Of a DNA stretch of 46,638 nt, positions 1 through 7,908 are shown piece by piece. The stretch is from UBA4615 sp049422085 (lineage in GTDB: Bacteria > Pseudomonadota > Gammaproteobacteria > Burkholderiales > Burkholderiaceae_E). Position numbers and translations under genes: made by a program. The notes beneath the pieces were generated by a model. That model made no database searches. It worked only from the letters and a program-made list of their open reading frames with translations, and had not been told where the DNA came from. The stretch lies in the NCBI GenBank assembly GCA_049422085.1, contig JBMSOD010000001.1, forward strand, positions 1-46,638, in the 5' to 3' direction. Positions within the stretch are counted from its first letter, which is position 1; the number at the start of each line of letters is the position of its first letter.

Positions 1-168
1 CACAGCCTCGCGTCCTTGTGCGTCGGTGAGCTTGTAGGTCAGGTTGGAGTGGCCGCCTTCGAGGCGCAGCCAATGAAAGGGCGGGGCGAGTTCGGGAATA
101 TGGGCGCCGATCCAGGCCTCCACGCGTGCAATGTCATAACCCGGAATGCTGGGTGCAGCGGTGGTCAT
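1..168 (-). CDS. Phosphotransferase (APH) family protein, N-terminal part only
   Basis: The visible 56 residues run off the left edge of the window. They contain the 'LEGGHSNLTY' stretch typical of the first strand and glycine-rich loop of aminoglycoside-phosphotransferase-fold proteins that sit beside acyl-CoA dehydrogenases (the ACAD10/11-like group). Members of that group are thought to phosphorylate hydroxyacyl-CoA-type substrates; this is family knowledge, not visible here. The start at 168 is preferred because an AGGAG lies 8 bases upstream. The ATG at 174 would leave only 2 bases. It is the last visible gene of the leftward acyl-CoA operon, 82 bases after the acyl-CoA synthetase. Confidence 0.72.
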   Translation of the reverse strand, partial: MTTAAPSIPGYDIARVEAWIGAHIPELAPPFHWLRLEGGHSNLTYKLTDAQGREAV

Positions 169-250
169 GGGCATGTCTCCTGTACGGTCAGGGCGGGAGT
201 CTGCATCGGACTCTCGCGCCTCAATGGGGGTCTGCTAGCCTCATGATGCC

Positions 251-1975
251 TCAAGTCGCCGGACGTTCGGGCAGCCACTGCTGCACCGCCAGATCACGCA
301 ACTCACGTTTGAGGATCTTGCCCGACGGGGTGCGGGGCAGGGGCTGCGGACTGGTCACGATGTACCGCGGCACTTCGAAGCGGGCCAGTCGGGCGCTCAG
401 AAAGCTGCGAAGTTCGTCCAGGTCGAGGTCGGGTGCGCCATGCAGAGTGGCGCCCACCTCCTCACCCAGGCGCTCATCGGGCACCGCATAGACCGCAACC
501 TCGTGCACTTTGGGATGCTCGAGCATGGCCGCCTCGACCGCGCCGCAGCCGATGTTCTCGCCGCCCCGAATGATGAGGTCCTTGCTGCGATCGACGATGA
601 ACACATAGCCCTCTTCGTCGAGATAGGCGATGTCGCCGGTGCGAAACCAGCCCTCGGCATCGATCATCTCGGCATTGACCTCGGGCCGGTTCCAGTAGCC
701 CTCGAACATGGCCGTGCCGCGCACCATCAGTTCGCCACGTTCGCCCGAGGGCAGGCTGCGACCGGCATCATCGATGACCTTGAGCTCCATGACGGCCGAG
801 CAGCGCCCGGAACTGGCCGGACGCTCGAGATATTCCTTGCCGTTGATGCCGCAGCCGATGGCATTGGTTTCGGTCATGCCCCAGCCCGTACCGGGCAGCG
901 CCTGCCCGAAGGACTTTCCGATCTGCGCAACCTGCTCGGGCGCTCTGGGAGCGCCGCCTCCGCCGACCGAGATCAGACTGGACAGATCGTAACGGCCCTC
1001 GCGTGAGAGCCGGACCAGATCGCCAGTCATGGCGGCCGGTGCGATGAAGGAGGTCAGGCGCTCGGTCTGAATCAGCCGTGCGCCTTCGTCCACATCCCAT
1101 TTGTGCATGCAGACCAGCTTGCGTTGCAGCCGATAGCTCATCAGAAACACCGCATGCGAGCCGGTGACATGAAAGAGCGGCACGCCCAGCAGGGTGCCCG
1201 GTTGCCGCGCCGGCGGTGGCGGGGGCTCCAGCCCGTCCATGCGCAAGGCTGCAAGACCATCGAGCTCCCAGGAAAAGAGCGAACTCAGGATCGCCCGGTG
1301 GCTGCTCAGTACGCCCTTGGGGTGTCCGGTGGAGCCTGAGGTGTAAAAGAGGGTGGCGGGATCGTCGCGCGAAGGTGCTTGCACTGGCATTGGCACGCCA
1401 TCCGCGCCGCCCGCGTTGCCTGCCTTATCGAAAGAGGCCAGCAGCGTCGACAGACGCGGCGCATCGTCGGTATCTGCGGCCGTCCGTACCGCAATCACCT
1501 GCACAGCGGGCCGCTCTCGCGCACGGCCCAGCCGCTCGATGCGCTCGGCATCTGCAAAAAGTACCTTTGCGCCGCTGTCGTTGAGACCATAGGCCATTTC
1601 GTCGGGCTGCCACATGGAATTCATGGCCACTGCGATTCCGCCGATGGAGGTGATGGCCATGAAGGCCAGCACCCACTCCGGATAGTTGCGCATGGAGATT
1701 GCCACACGGTCGCCCGGGGCGATGCCATAGCGCTGGACCAGCAGCGCACCAATACGACTTGCCTGAGCCCAGGCCTGCGCAAAGCTCAGACGCTCATCCT
1801 GGAACACCAGGAAGGTGGCCTCGCTTGCGGTGGATTCGAAGAGCGCGCGCAGCGTAGGGGGTGCGTTCACAAACACGCGCAGTGCGCGACCCTTGATGAC
1901 CAGCGTCTGCAGTTCGTGAGGCAGCCCCGGGGCAGCGAGTTCGGTGATGGCCTGGGCGCGGTTGGGCAGGGGCAT
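251..1975 (-). CDS. AMP-forming acyl-CoA synthetase (class I adenylate-forming enzyme)
   Basis: This 574-residue enzyme should activate a carboxylic acid to its acyl-CoA through an acyl-AMP intermediate. The core motifs are in order: the P-loop 'LFYTSGSTGHPKG' near residues 209-221, 'GWGMTETN' near 364-371, 'WFRTGDIAY' near 443-451 followed by 'VDRSKDLI', and the C-terminal 'PSGKILKREL' near 550-559 with the catalytic lysine. No transmembrane segment is seen. The length is normal for medium/long-chain acyl-CoA ligases. A GGAG lies about 10 bases before the ATG. It is 161 bases downstream of the DUF1415 gene, enough for its own promoter, though I see no convincing hexamers there. The acid substrate cannot be read from sequence; the neighbours suggest branched or short fatty acids. 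Confidence 0.9.
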   Translation of the reverse strand: MPLPNRAQAITELAAPGLPHELQTLVIKGRALRVFVNAPPTLRALFESTASEATFLVFQDERLSFAQAWAQASRIGALLVQRYGIAPGDRVAISMRNYPEWVLAFMAITSIGGIAVAMNSMWQPDEMAYGLNDSGAKVLFADAERIERLGRARERPAVQVIAVRTAADTDDAPRLSTLLASFDKAGNAGGADGVPMPVQAPSRDDPATLFYTSGSTGHPKGVLSSHRAILSSLFSWELDGLAALRMDGLEPPPPPARQPGTLLGVPLFHVTGSHAVFLMSYRLQRKLVCMHKWDVDEGARLIQTERLTSFIAPAAMTGDLVRLSREGRYDLSSLISVGGGGAPRAPEQVAQIGKSFGQALPGTGWGMTETNAIGCGINGKEYLERPASSGRCSAVMELKVIDDAGRSLPSGERGELMVRGTAMFEGYWNRPEVNAEMIDAEGWFRTGDIAYLDEEGYVFIVDRSKDLIIRGGENIGCGAVEAAMLEHPKVHEVAVYAVPDERLGEEVGATLHGAPDLDLDELRSFLSARLARFEVPRYIVTSPQPLPRTPSGKILKRELRDLAVQQWLPERPAT

Positions 1976-2136
1976 GCGAGGAAGTCTCCGGATTATTTTT
2001 GAGGCCGAGCGGAAGGGGCGTGTGCCTTACGGGATCGGCCGAAGTGGATTGTGCACCGATGTCCGCCCTCAGGGCAGGGGTCACCAGCCTGCCATCGCCA
2101 TAGCCTGGCGGGGGTTCGGCCACATGAAGCGGCATG

Positions 2137-2754
2137 TCAGGGGTTTCCGTGAAGACCAGCATCGCGCATCTGGCGGATGATGGGCGCGGAGTCTTCGGCT
2201 CGGTGATCAATGCAGGCTTCAGTCAAGAGCCGCCGCAAGCCATCGTGCCCAAGGCGCCGCAGGGTCCCGATATTGCGCTCATAGATGTCGGCGGCGTCAG
2301 GAAAGGCTTCTACCGCCCGCGCGACGCTGTCCTCGCGCAGCAGATGCAGCATCGGATAAGGCGAGCGATTGCTGAAGTTTTCGATATCGCCGGGTGCGCC
2401 GTCTGCAAAGACATAGTCCGGGTGAAAACTCGCGATCTGCAGCACGCCTTCGAAACCCGCCTTGCGCAGGGCGCGATTGGCCTGGTGCAGGAAGGCAGCG
2501 TATTCGACAAAGTCGGTCAGCGCATGCGGGTGGATGAGCAGCGTGGTGTCGATCGCGCCGGGATCGGCCTGCACCAGCAAGGACATTTCATCGCCCAGGA
2601 CGTCAAGCAGGGCTCGGGCGTCGGTGACCTCAGTGACCGAATACCGGATCTGCCGCTTCACCTGAACGGCTTTGGCAAAGGGGCACAGATTCAGCCCGAT
2701 CACCACCGCTTCGAGCCAGCGCTGCGTGGCGGCGATGACGTTGGCCGCATTCAT
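2137..2754 (-). CDS. DUF1415 family protein
   Basis: This is a 205-residue cytoplasmic protein of the DUF1415 family. Its N-terminus carries the family hallmark 'LNLCPFAK' (around residues 20-27), followed by an alternating helix/strand body with 'ASFHPDYVF' and 'NRSPYPMLHLLRE' near the middle. No signal peptide or membrane helix is present. The function of the family is not established, and I do not infer an enzymatic role. It lies 43 bases after mccB in the same direction and is probably co-transcribed with it. The conserved cysteine, histidines and arginines would be the first residues to consider for ligand or metal binding. Confidence 0.88.
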   Translation of the reverse strand: MNAANVIAATQRWLEAVVIGLNLCPFAKAVQVKRQIRYSVTEVTDARALLDVLGDEMSLLVQADPGAIDTTLLIHPHALTDFVEYAAFLHQANRALRKAGFEGVLQIASFHPDYVFADGAPGDIENFSNRSPYPMLHLLREDSVARAVEAFPDAADIYERNIGTLRRLGHDGLRRLLTEACIDHRAEDSAPIIRQMRDAGLHGNP

Positions 2755-2797
2755 GCAGGACTCCTGCCGAATTCAGCTTGGAGCCGCGCCCCTGAGC

Positions 2798-4417
2798 TCA
2801 CATCCGGAACACACCGAATCGGGTGTCTTCGATGGGGGCATTCAGGCTGGCCGACAGGCCCAGCGCCAGCACCCGGCGCGTGTCCGCCGGATCGATGATG
2901 CCGTCGTCCCACAGACGTGCACTGGCGTAGTAGGGATGGCCCTGCACGTCGTATTGCGCCCGGATCGGGGCCTTGAAGGCGGCCTCGTCTTCGGCGCTCC
3001 ACGCCTGCCCGCGCGCCTCCAGACCATCACGGCGCACGGTGGCGAGCACCGAGGCTGCCTGCTCTCCGCCCATCACGCTGATGCGCGCATTGGGCCACAT
3101 CCAGAGAAAGCGCGGCGAGTAGGCGCGTCCGCACATGCCGTAATTGCCTGCGCCAAAGCTGCCGCCAATGATCACCGTGAACTTGGGCACCTTGGCGCAG
3201 GCCACGGCCGTGACCATCTTGGCGCCATTGCGGGCAATGCCTTCGTTCTCGTATTTGCGCCCGACCATGAAGCCGGTGATGTTCTGCAAGAAGAGCAGCG
3301 GCACCTTGCGCTGACAGCACAGCTCGATGAAATGGGCCGCCTTGAGGGCCGACTCGGAGAAGAGGATGCCGTTGTTGGCAATGATGCCGATGGGCATGCC
3401 ATGCACATGCGCAAAGCCGGTGACCAGGGTGGTGCCGTAGCGCGCCTTCCATTCGTCAAGCTCGGAGCCGTCCACAATGCGGGCGATCACCTCGCGCACA
3501 TCGTAGGGTTTGCGGGTGTCGGTGGGGATCACGCCGTGCAGTTCGCGCGGATCATGCAGCGGTGCACGCACCGGCTGCAGCACCAGGGACTCGGGCTTGC
3601 GCCAGTTCAGGCTGGCCACGATCCGTCGGGCGATTGCCAGCGCATGATGATCGTTGTCAGCCAGCCAGTCGGCCACGCCCGATTGCCGGGTATGCACGTC
3701 GCCGCCGCCCAGGTCTTCGGCCGAGACCACCTCACCGGTAGCGGCCTTGACCAGGGGTGGGCCGCCCAGAAAGATGGTGCCCTGATTGCGCACGATCACC
3801 GACTCATCACTCATGGCGGGCACATAGGCGCCGCCTGCCGTGCATGAGCCCATCACGACCGCAATCTGCGGAATGCCCCGGGCCGAGAGATTGGCCTGGT
3901 TGAAGAAGATGCGCCCGAAATGCTCGCGATCAGGAAAGACCTCGTCCTGATTGGGCAGGTTGGCGCCTCCGGAATCGACCAGATAGATGCAGGGCAGACG
4001 GTTTTCGGCAGCGATTTCCTGGGCACGCAGGTGCTTCTTGACCGTGACCGGATAGTAAGTGCCGCCCTTCACGGTGGCGTCGTTACACACGATCATGCAC
4101 TCGACCCCACTCACGCGACCGATGCCGGTGATGATGCCCGCGCAGGGCGCCTCGCCGTCATACATGCCGTGCGCGGCCAGTGCCGACAGCTCCAGAAAGG
4201 CGCTTCCTGGATCAAGCAGGTCATCGATGCGATCACGCGGCAGCAGCTTGCCCCGGGCGGTGTGCTTTGCGCGCGCGGCTTCGCCACCGCCCGCTGCCGC
4301 CTCGGCCATGCGGGCCTGAAGATCATCCACCAGGGCACCCATGGCCCGGGCATTGGCCTGGAATTCTGCGCTTCTCGGATCGAGTCGAGTGTCGAGGACA
4401 GCCATGGCGTCAGACAT
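2798..4417 (-). CDS. mccB: Methylcrotonoyl-CoA carboxylase, carboxyltransferase (beta) subunit
   Basis: This subunit transfers the carboxyl group from carboxybiotin to 3-methylcrotonyl-CoA in leucine degradation. At 539 residues the length matches MCC beta. Diagnostic stretches are 'GTYYPVTVKKHLRAQEIA' and 'DSGGANLPNQDEVFP' in the N-terminal crotonase-like half, 'GSCTAGGAYVPAMSDE', and 'FLQNITGFMVG' with 'GGSFGAGNYGMCGRAY' in the C-terminal half; these separate it from propionyl-CoA carboxylase. The biotin-carrying alpha subunit is not in the window and must lie elsewhere, probably to the left. The first ATG (4417) overlaps the upstream DapB-like gene by 8 bases. An in-frame ATG at 4405 is an alternative that would avoid the overlap. 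Confidence 0.93.
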   Translation of the reverse strand: MSDAMAVLDTRLDPRSAEFQANARAMGALVDDLQARMAEAAAGGGEAARAKHTARGKLLPRDRIDDLLDPGSAFLELSALAAHGMYDGEAPCAGIITGIGRVSGVECMIVCNDATVKGGTYYPVTVKKHLRAQEIAAENRLPCIYLVDSGGANLPNQDEVFPDREHFGRIFFNQANLSARGIPQIAVVMGSCTAGGAYVPAMSDESVIVRNQGTIFLGGPPLVKAATGEVVSAEDLGGGDVHTRQSGVADWLADNDHHALAIARRIVASLNWRKPESLVLQPVRAPLHDPRELHGVIPTDTRKPYDVREVIARIVDGSELDEWKARYGTTLVTGFAHVHGMPIGIIANNGILFSESALKAAHFIELCCQRKVPLLFLQNITGFMVGRKYENEGIARNGAKMVTAVACAKVPKFTVIIGGSFGAGNYGMCGRAYSPRFLWMWPNARISVMGGEQAASVLATVRRDGLEARGQAWSAEDEAAFKAPIRAQYDVQGHPYYASARLWDDGIIDPADTRRVLALGLSASLNAPIEDTRFGVFRM

Positions 4418-5252
4418 CCATCACGCGGTCGAGGCCCCGGGTCAGGCCGATACGACCCCGCACTGCGCGGATGGCCAGCAGCGCACCGTCGACATAAGGC
4501 TCGGCACTGCTGCCCGAGTCATGACGGATCTGCAGACGCTGGTCGGGGGCGCCAAACACGGCCTCAACACTCAGCGCGTAGCCCGGCACCCGCAGGGCAT
4601 GCACTGGAATGCCTGACATGGGCGCGCCCCGCGACTCCTTTGGCCCGCGCACCTGATCCAGCGGCACCGCACCGGGCTGGGCACTGCCGCGAGCGGCCCC
4701 CAGACGAACGACCAGTTCGCGCACGGTGCCCGAGGGCACATCGACCTTGGAGGCCTTGGCATAGTCGAGCACCTCGACATCGGGCAGATAGCGCGCAGCC
4801 ATTTCGGCAAACTTGAGCAGCAGCACGGCCGTGATCGCAAAGTTGCCGCAGGCCAGTACGCCCCGGCCGAGCGAGCGGGCCAGGGCGTCGATCTCGGCAT
4901 AGTCCTCATCGGTGAGGCCTGAAGTGCCGACCACCACATCGAGCCCCGCCTTCAGCGCCGTGATCACATTGGCTTTGGCGACTTCGGGTTTGCTGTACTC
5001 GAAGAAGACCTCGGCAGGGACGGCACAGGCTTGCGCAGCGTTGGCATGCACCTGTGCGCCCGCAGCGCCATGCGCGTCCGTGCCCAGGGCCTGACCGATG
5101 CTCTTGCCTGCTGCACTGCGCGCAATGCCTGCCGCCAGGCGCAGGTCACTCTGTTTCAGGATGCCGTGAGCCAGGGCTGAGCCTGCCCAGCCTGTGACGC
5201 CAGAGAGAATGACCCGCAGCGCGGAGCCAGAGGAAGTGGAAGGTGTCGTCAT
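4410..5252 (-). CDS. Dihydrodipicolinate reductase (DapB)-like protein with altered active site
   Basis: The 280-residue protein has the two-domain DapB architecture. It shows a Rossmann nucleotide loop 'GVTGWAGSALA' (18-28), 'FEYSKPE' (84-90), 'GTSGLTDED' (109-117), 'CGNFAITAV' (135-143), and the substrate-side 'KVDVPSGT' (169-176) followed by 'GIPVHALRVPG' (214-224). True DapB has 'HHxxKVDAPSGT'. Here the two histidines are replaced, the local sequence being 'YAKASKVDVPSGT', while the second catalytic residue, the lysine, is kept. It is therefore unlikely to be the housekeeping lysine-pathway enzyme. It overlaps the dienelactone hydrolase gene by 4 bases and mccB by 8, so it is tightly coupled to acyl-CoA degradation. 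Its substrate is unknown; an NAD(P)H-dependent reductase is the natural guess. Confidence 0.82.
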   Translation of the reverse strand: MTTPSTSSGSALRVILSGVTGWAGSALAHGILKQSDLRLAAGIARSAAGKSIGQALGTDAHGAAGAQVHANAAQACAVPAEVFFEYSKPEVAKANVITALKAGLDVVVGTSGLTDEDYAEIDALARSLGRGVLACGNFAITAVLLLKFAEMAARYLPDVEVLDYAKASKVDVPSGTVRELVVRLGAARGSAQPGAVPLDQVRGPKESRGAPMSGIPVHALRVPGYALSVEAVFGAPDQRLQIRHDSGSSAEPYVDGALLAIRAVRGRIGLTRGLDRVMDV

Positions 5253-5935
5253 GACTGCCGGATCTCCTGGCTCAGATGTTGACCGAAGAAGGCCAGCGTT
5301 CTTGCAAGCGCCGTCTGTGCACTGTCTTCATGCCAGTCGGGGTGGCCGTGACGGTTGAACCCGTGGCCTGCCGGATAGACATGGCAGGCCGCCTCGGGTT
5401 GGGCCTGGCTGATTCGTCTTACGGTGTCCATCGGAATGAGGGCATCGGTTTCACCAAAGTGCAGCATCAGGGGCGCTTGTGCATGTTCATGCAGATAGGG
5501 CGCGGTGCGACCGCCGTAATAGCCCACCGCCGGCAGCCCCAGGCGGGTCGCGCTCAGATAGGCGACCGATCCGCCCCAGCAGTAGCCCACCACGCCGGTG
5601 GGCAGGCCCATGGCCACCTGCTGCTGGGCGGCCCGGATGTCGCGCAGGGGCGCATCCAGACCCAGGGCATCGACCCGGCTGCGGCCCGCCGCAAGACCTT
5701 CGGGGGTATAGCCCAGTTCGGCGCCCTGACCGTCATCCACCCGGTCGAAGAAGGCGGGCGCGACCGCCAGATAGCCGGCCGCCGCATATTGGGCCGCCGC
5801 AACCCAGCGAATATGGTCATTGACCCCGAAAATTTCCTGAACGACAACGATGCAGCCCCGGGGCGGGCCTTCGGGTCGGGCCACAAAGGCACGGGTCTTT
5901 GCGCCGTCGATGGCTTCGAGCGTGACGGTCTCCAT
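5249..5935 (-). CDS. Dienelactone hydrolase family protein
   Basis: This 228-residue alpha/beta-hydrolase has the dienelactone hydrolase pattern: 'VVQEIFGVNDHIR' (31-43), the nucleophile elbow 'GYCWGG' with Cys119, the acid Asp164 in 'GETDALIP', and His191 in 'AGHGFNR'. That gives the Cys-Asp-His triad of the family, with Glu34 at the position that activates the cysteine. It has no signal peptide, so it should act in the cytoplasm. The stop overlaps the start of the DapB-like gene as ATGA, which implies translational coupling. In this operon it may hydrolyse a lactone or thioester by-product; that role is inference. A GGAG precedes the ATG. Confidence 0.9.
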   Translation of the reverse strand: METVTLEAIDGAKTRAFVARPEGPPRGCIVVVQEIFGVNDHIRWVAAAQYAAAGYLAVAPAFFDRVDDGQGAELGYTPEGLAAGRSRVDALGLDAPLRDIRAAQQQVAMGLPTGVVGYCWGGSVAYLSATRLGLPAVGYYGGRTAPYLHEHAQAPLMLHFGETDALIPMDTVRRISQAQPEAACHVYPAGHGFNRHGHPDWHEDSAQTALARTLAFFGQHLSQEIRQS

Positions 5936-6028
5936 GGTGAGTCTCCTTGCGTATTGGCGGGTCGCTATTCTGGGGTCTTGGCTTCTTGAACTGCCGGGCA
6001 GCTCGGACAGCGTGTTCGAACCGAAGGT

Positions 6029-7189
6029 TCAGATGGACTCGGTCTGTGCCAGCGCTCTGCCGATCAGGATTTTCTGGATATCGCTGGTGCCTTCATAGAT
6101 CTGGCAAACGCGCACATCGCGCCAGATGCGCTCGACCGGAAAGTCGTTCACATAGCCATAGCCGCCATGAATCTGGATGGCCTGCGAGCAGACACGCTCG
6201 GCCATCTCGGAGGCAAAGAGCTTGGCCATGGCGGCCTGCGTGAGGCAGGGTACGCCTGCATCCTTGAGCGCTGCGGCATGGGCGATCAGCTGGCGGGCCG
6301 CCTCGATCTGGGTGGCCATGTCGGCCAGCCTGAATTGCACGGCCTGATGCTCGAAGATGCGGGCACCAAAGGCCTCGCGCTCCTTGGCATAGCGCAGGGC
6401 GGCCTCGAAGGCCGCGCGGGCCATGCCCAGGCTCTGAGCGGCGATGCCGATGCGCCCACCCTCCAGCCCAGACAGGGCGATCTTGTAGCCCTCGCCCTCT
6501 TCGCCCAGCCGATGGCTGACCGGAACCCGGCAGCCCTCAAAGCGGATCTGCGCGGTATCGGAGGCGCGCTGTCCGGCCTTGGATTCGAGCCTCTCGACGA
6601 TGTACCCCGGCGTGTCAGTGGGCACGACGAAGGCGGAAATCCCCCGCTTGCCTGCGGCGGGATCGGTCACGGCCATCACGATGGCGAGATCGGCATGTTT
6701 GCCGGAGGTAATGAACTGCTTGACCCCGTCAATGACATAGACGGCCTGGCCTTGCGCGTCGGTTTCAAGTCGCGCCGTGGTGCGCAGCGAGGACGCGTCG
6801 GAGCCCGCCTGAGGTTCGGTGAGACAGAAGGCGCCGAGCATCTCGCCGCGGGCCAGGGGCACCAGCCAGCGCTGCTTCTGGGCCTCATTGGCCCAGGCCT
6901 GAAAGATGGAGCACACCGGGCAGTTGTTGACCGAGAGGATGGTCGATGTGGCGCCATCGGCGGCGGCGACCTCCTCCAGGATGAGCGCGAGGGCTTGAAA
7001 GGACAGACCGGCACCGCCCCACTGCTCGGGCACGGTGATGCCGTAGCAGCCGAGTTCGGCCAGGCCTTTCAGGGCCTGAGCAGGAAACGTACTGTCGCGG
7101 TCCCATTGCGCCGCATGCGGCGCCACATGGTCATGGACATAGGCGCGCACGGCATCGCGCACCATGACAAGGTCTTCTGGAATCAGCAT
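6029..7189 (-). CDS. Acyl-CoA dehydrogenase (short/branched-chain type)
   Basis: This 386-residue flavoenzyme oxidises an acyl-CoA to the 2-enoyl-CoA and passes electrons to ETF. The usual three-part fold is apparent: a helical N-terminus, the beta domain with 'AFCLTEPQAGSDA' and 'ITSGKHAD', and a helical C-terminus with 'QIHGGYGYVNDFPVERIWRD'. The catalytic base is Glu366 in 'YEGTSDIQK', the position used by short-, medium- and short/branched-chain dehydrogenases and different from that of the isovaleryl-CoA enzyme in the same operon. It lies 29 bases after the SDR gene and 93 bases before the hydrolase. A role with 2-methylbutyryl- or isobutyryl-CoA is possible but cannot be assigned. Confidence 0.93.
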   Translation of the reverse strand: MLIPEDLVMVRDAVRAYVHDHVAPHAAQWDRDSTFPAQALKGLAELGCYGITVPEQWGGAGLSFQALALILEEVAAADGATSTILSVNNCPVCSIFQAWANEAQKQRWLVPLARGEMLGAFCLTEPQAGSDASSLRTTARLETDAQGQAVYVIDGVKQFITSGKHADLAIVMAVTDPAAGKRGISAFVVPTDTPGYIVERLESKAGQRASDTAQIRFEGCRVPVSHRLGEEGEGYKIALSGLEGGRIGIAAQSLGMARAAFEAALRYAKEREAFGARIFEHQAVQFRLADMATQIEAARQLIAHAAALKDAGVPCLTQAAMAKLFASEMAERVCSQAIQIHGGYGYVNDFPVERIWRDVRVCQIYEGTSDIQKILIGRALAQTESI

Positions 7190-7218
7190 GCAGGTGTTCC
7201 GATGATGAGGGGCCGCGC

Positions 7219-7896
7219 TTACCAGGGCAGCGCCTGGCCGCGATAGTCCAGAAAGGCGCCGCTCGGATAGGCCTCGCGATCGGCAATGATGCGCCGCAGG
7301 CCGGCCACGGAGTCCTGTACGGCCACGTCGGCGTTGGGTCCGCCCATGTCGGTACGGACCCAGCCCGGATGCAGCGAGAGCACCCGGATGCCTACCGGCG
7401 CGTAGTCGGCATGGGCCAGCTTGGCCACCATGTTGACTGCCGCCTTGGAGACCCGGTAGAGCATGCCGTGGCTGGCCGAGGCTTCGGCGATCGAGCCCAT
7501 GCGGCTCGAAATGAAGGCCACCGTGCCTTGCGAAGGGGCGAGCAGCGGCGCGAGCATGGGCATGAGCCGCATGGCCGAGAGCACGTTGGTGCGCATCACC
7601 AGATCGAACTGCTCATCGCTGGGCGGTGCCTGAATGCTGCTGGTGCGCAGCCCATAGACCCCGGCATTGACCACAGCCACATCAATGCGGACCTCATCGA
7701 GCTGCCAGCCAATCCCGGCCAGATCTTCGGTGCGGGTGACATCGAGCTTGAGCGTGTGCGCGCCCAGGTCACGCAGCGTGAGCCGGTCGTCCTCGTTGCG
7801 ATGGGTCCCGTAGACGGTCCAGCCGGCTTCGGCGTACTGGCGGGTGAACTCAAGGCCGATGCCCCGCGAGGCACCCAGCACAAGGGCAGTCGGCAT
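7219..7896 (-). CDS. Short-chain dehydrogenase/reductase (SDR)
   Basis: This 225-residue classical SDR has the nucleotide-binding 'GASRGIG' at 8-14, 'NAG' at 77-79, serines at 130-131, and the catalytic pair Tyr147/Lys151 in 'YRVSK'. The motif 'HPGWVRTDMGG' follows, as in the C-factor/sniffer-like SDRs. Basic residues after the second strand ('THRNEDD') hint at NADP preference, which is inference. It sits 12 bases after the thiolase and 29 bases before the acyl-CoA dehydrogenase, so it belongs to the operon. The substrate is unknown; a hydroxyacyl intermediate or a carbonyl by-product would fit. Confidence 0.9.
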   Translation of the reverse strand: MPTALVLGASRGIGLEFTRQYAEAGWTVYGTHRNEDDRLTLRDLGAHTLKLDVTRTEDLAGIGWQLDEVRIDVAVVNAGVYGLRTSSIQAPPSDEQFDLVMRTNVLSAMRLMPMLAPLLAPSQGTVAFISSRMGSIAEASASHGMLYRVSKAAVNMVAKLAHADYAPVGIRVLSLHPGWVRTDMGGPNADVAVQDSVAGLRRIIADREAYPSGAFLDYRGQALPW

Positions 7897-7908
7897 GCGT
7901 GGTGGTCC

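Noticed and set aside
6018..6030. GAACC-GAA-GGTTC hairpin at the end of the acyl-CoA dehydrogenase gene
   Set aside because: Short stem overlapping the stop codon inside an operon, with no T-run; probably chance.
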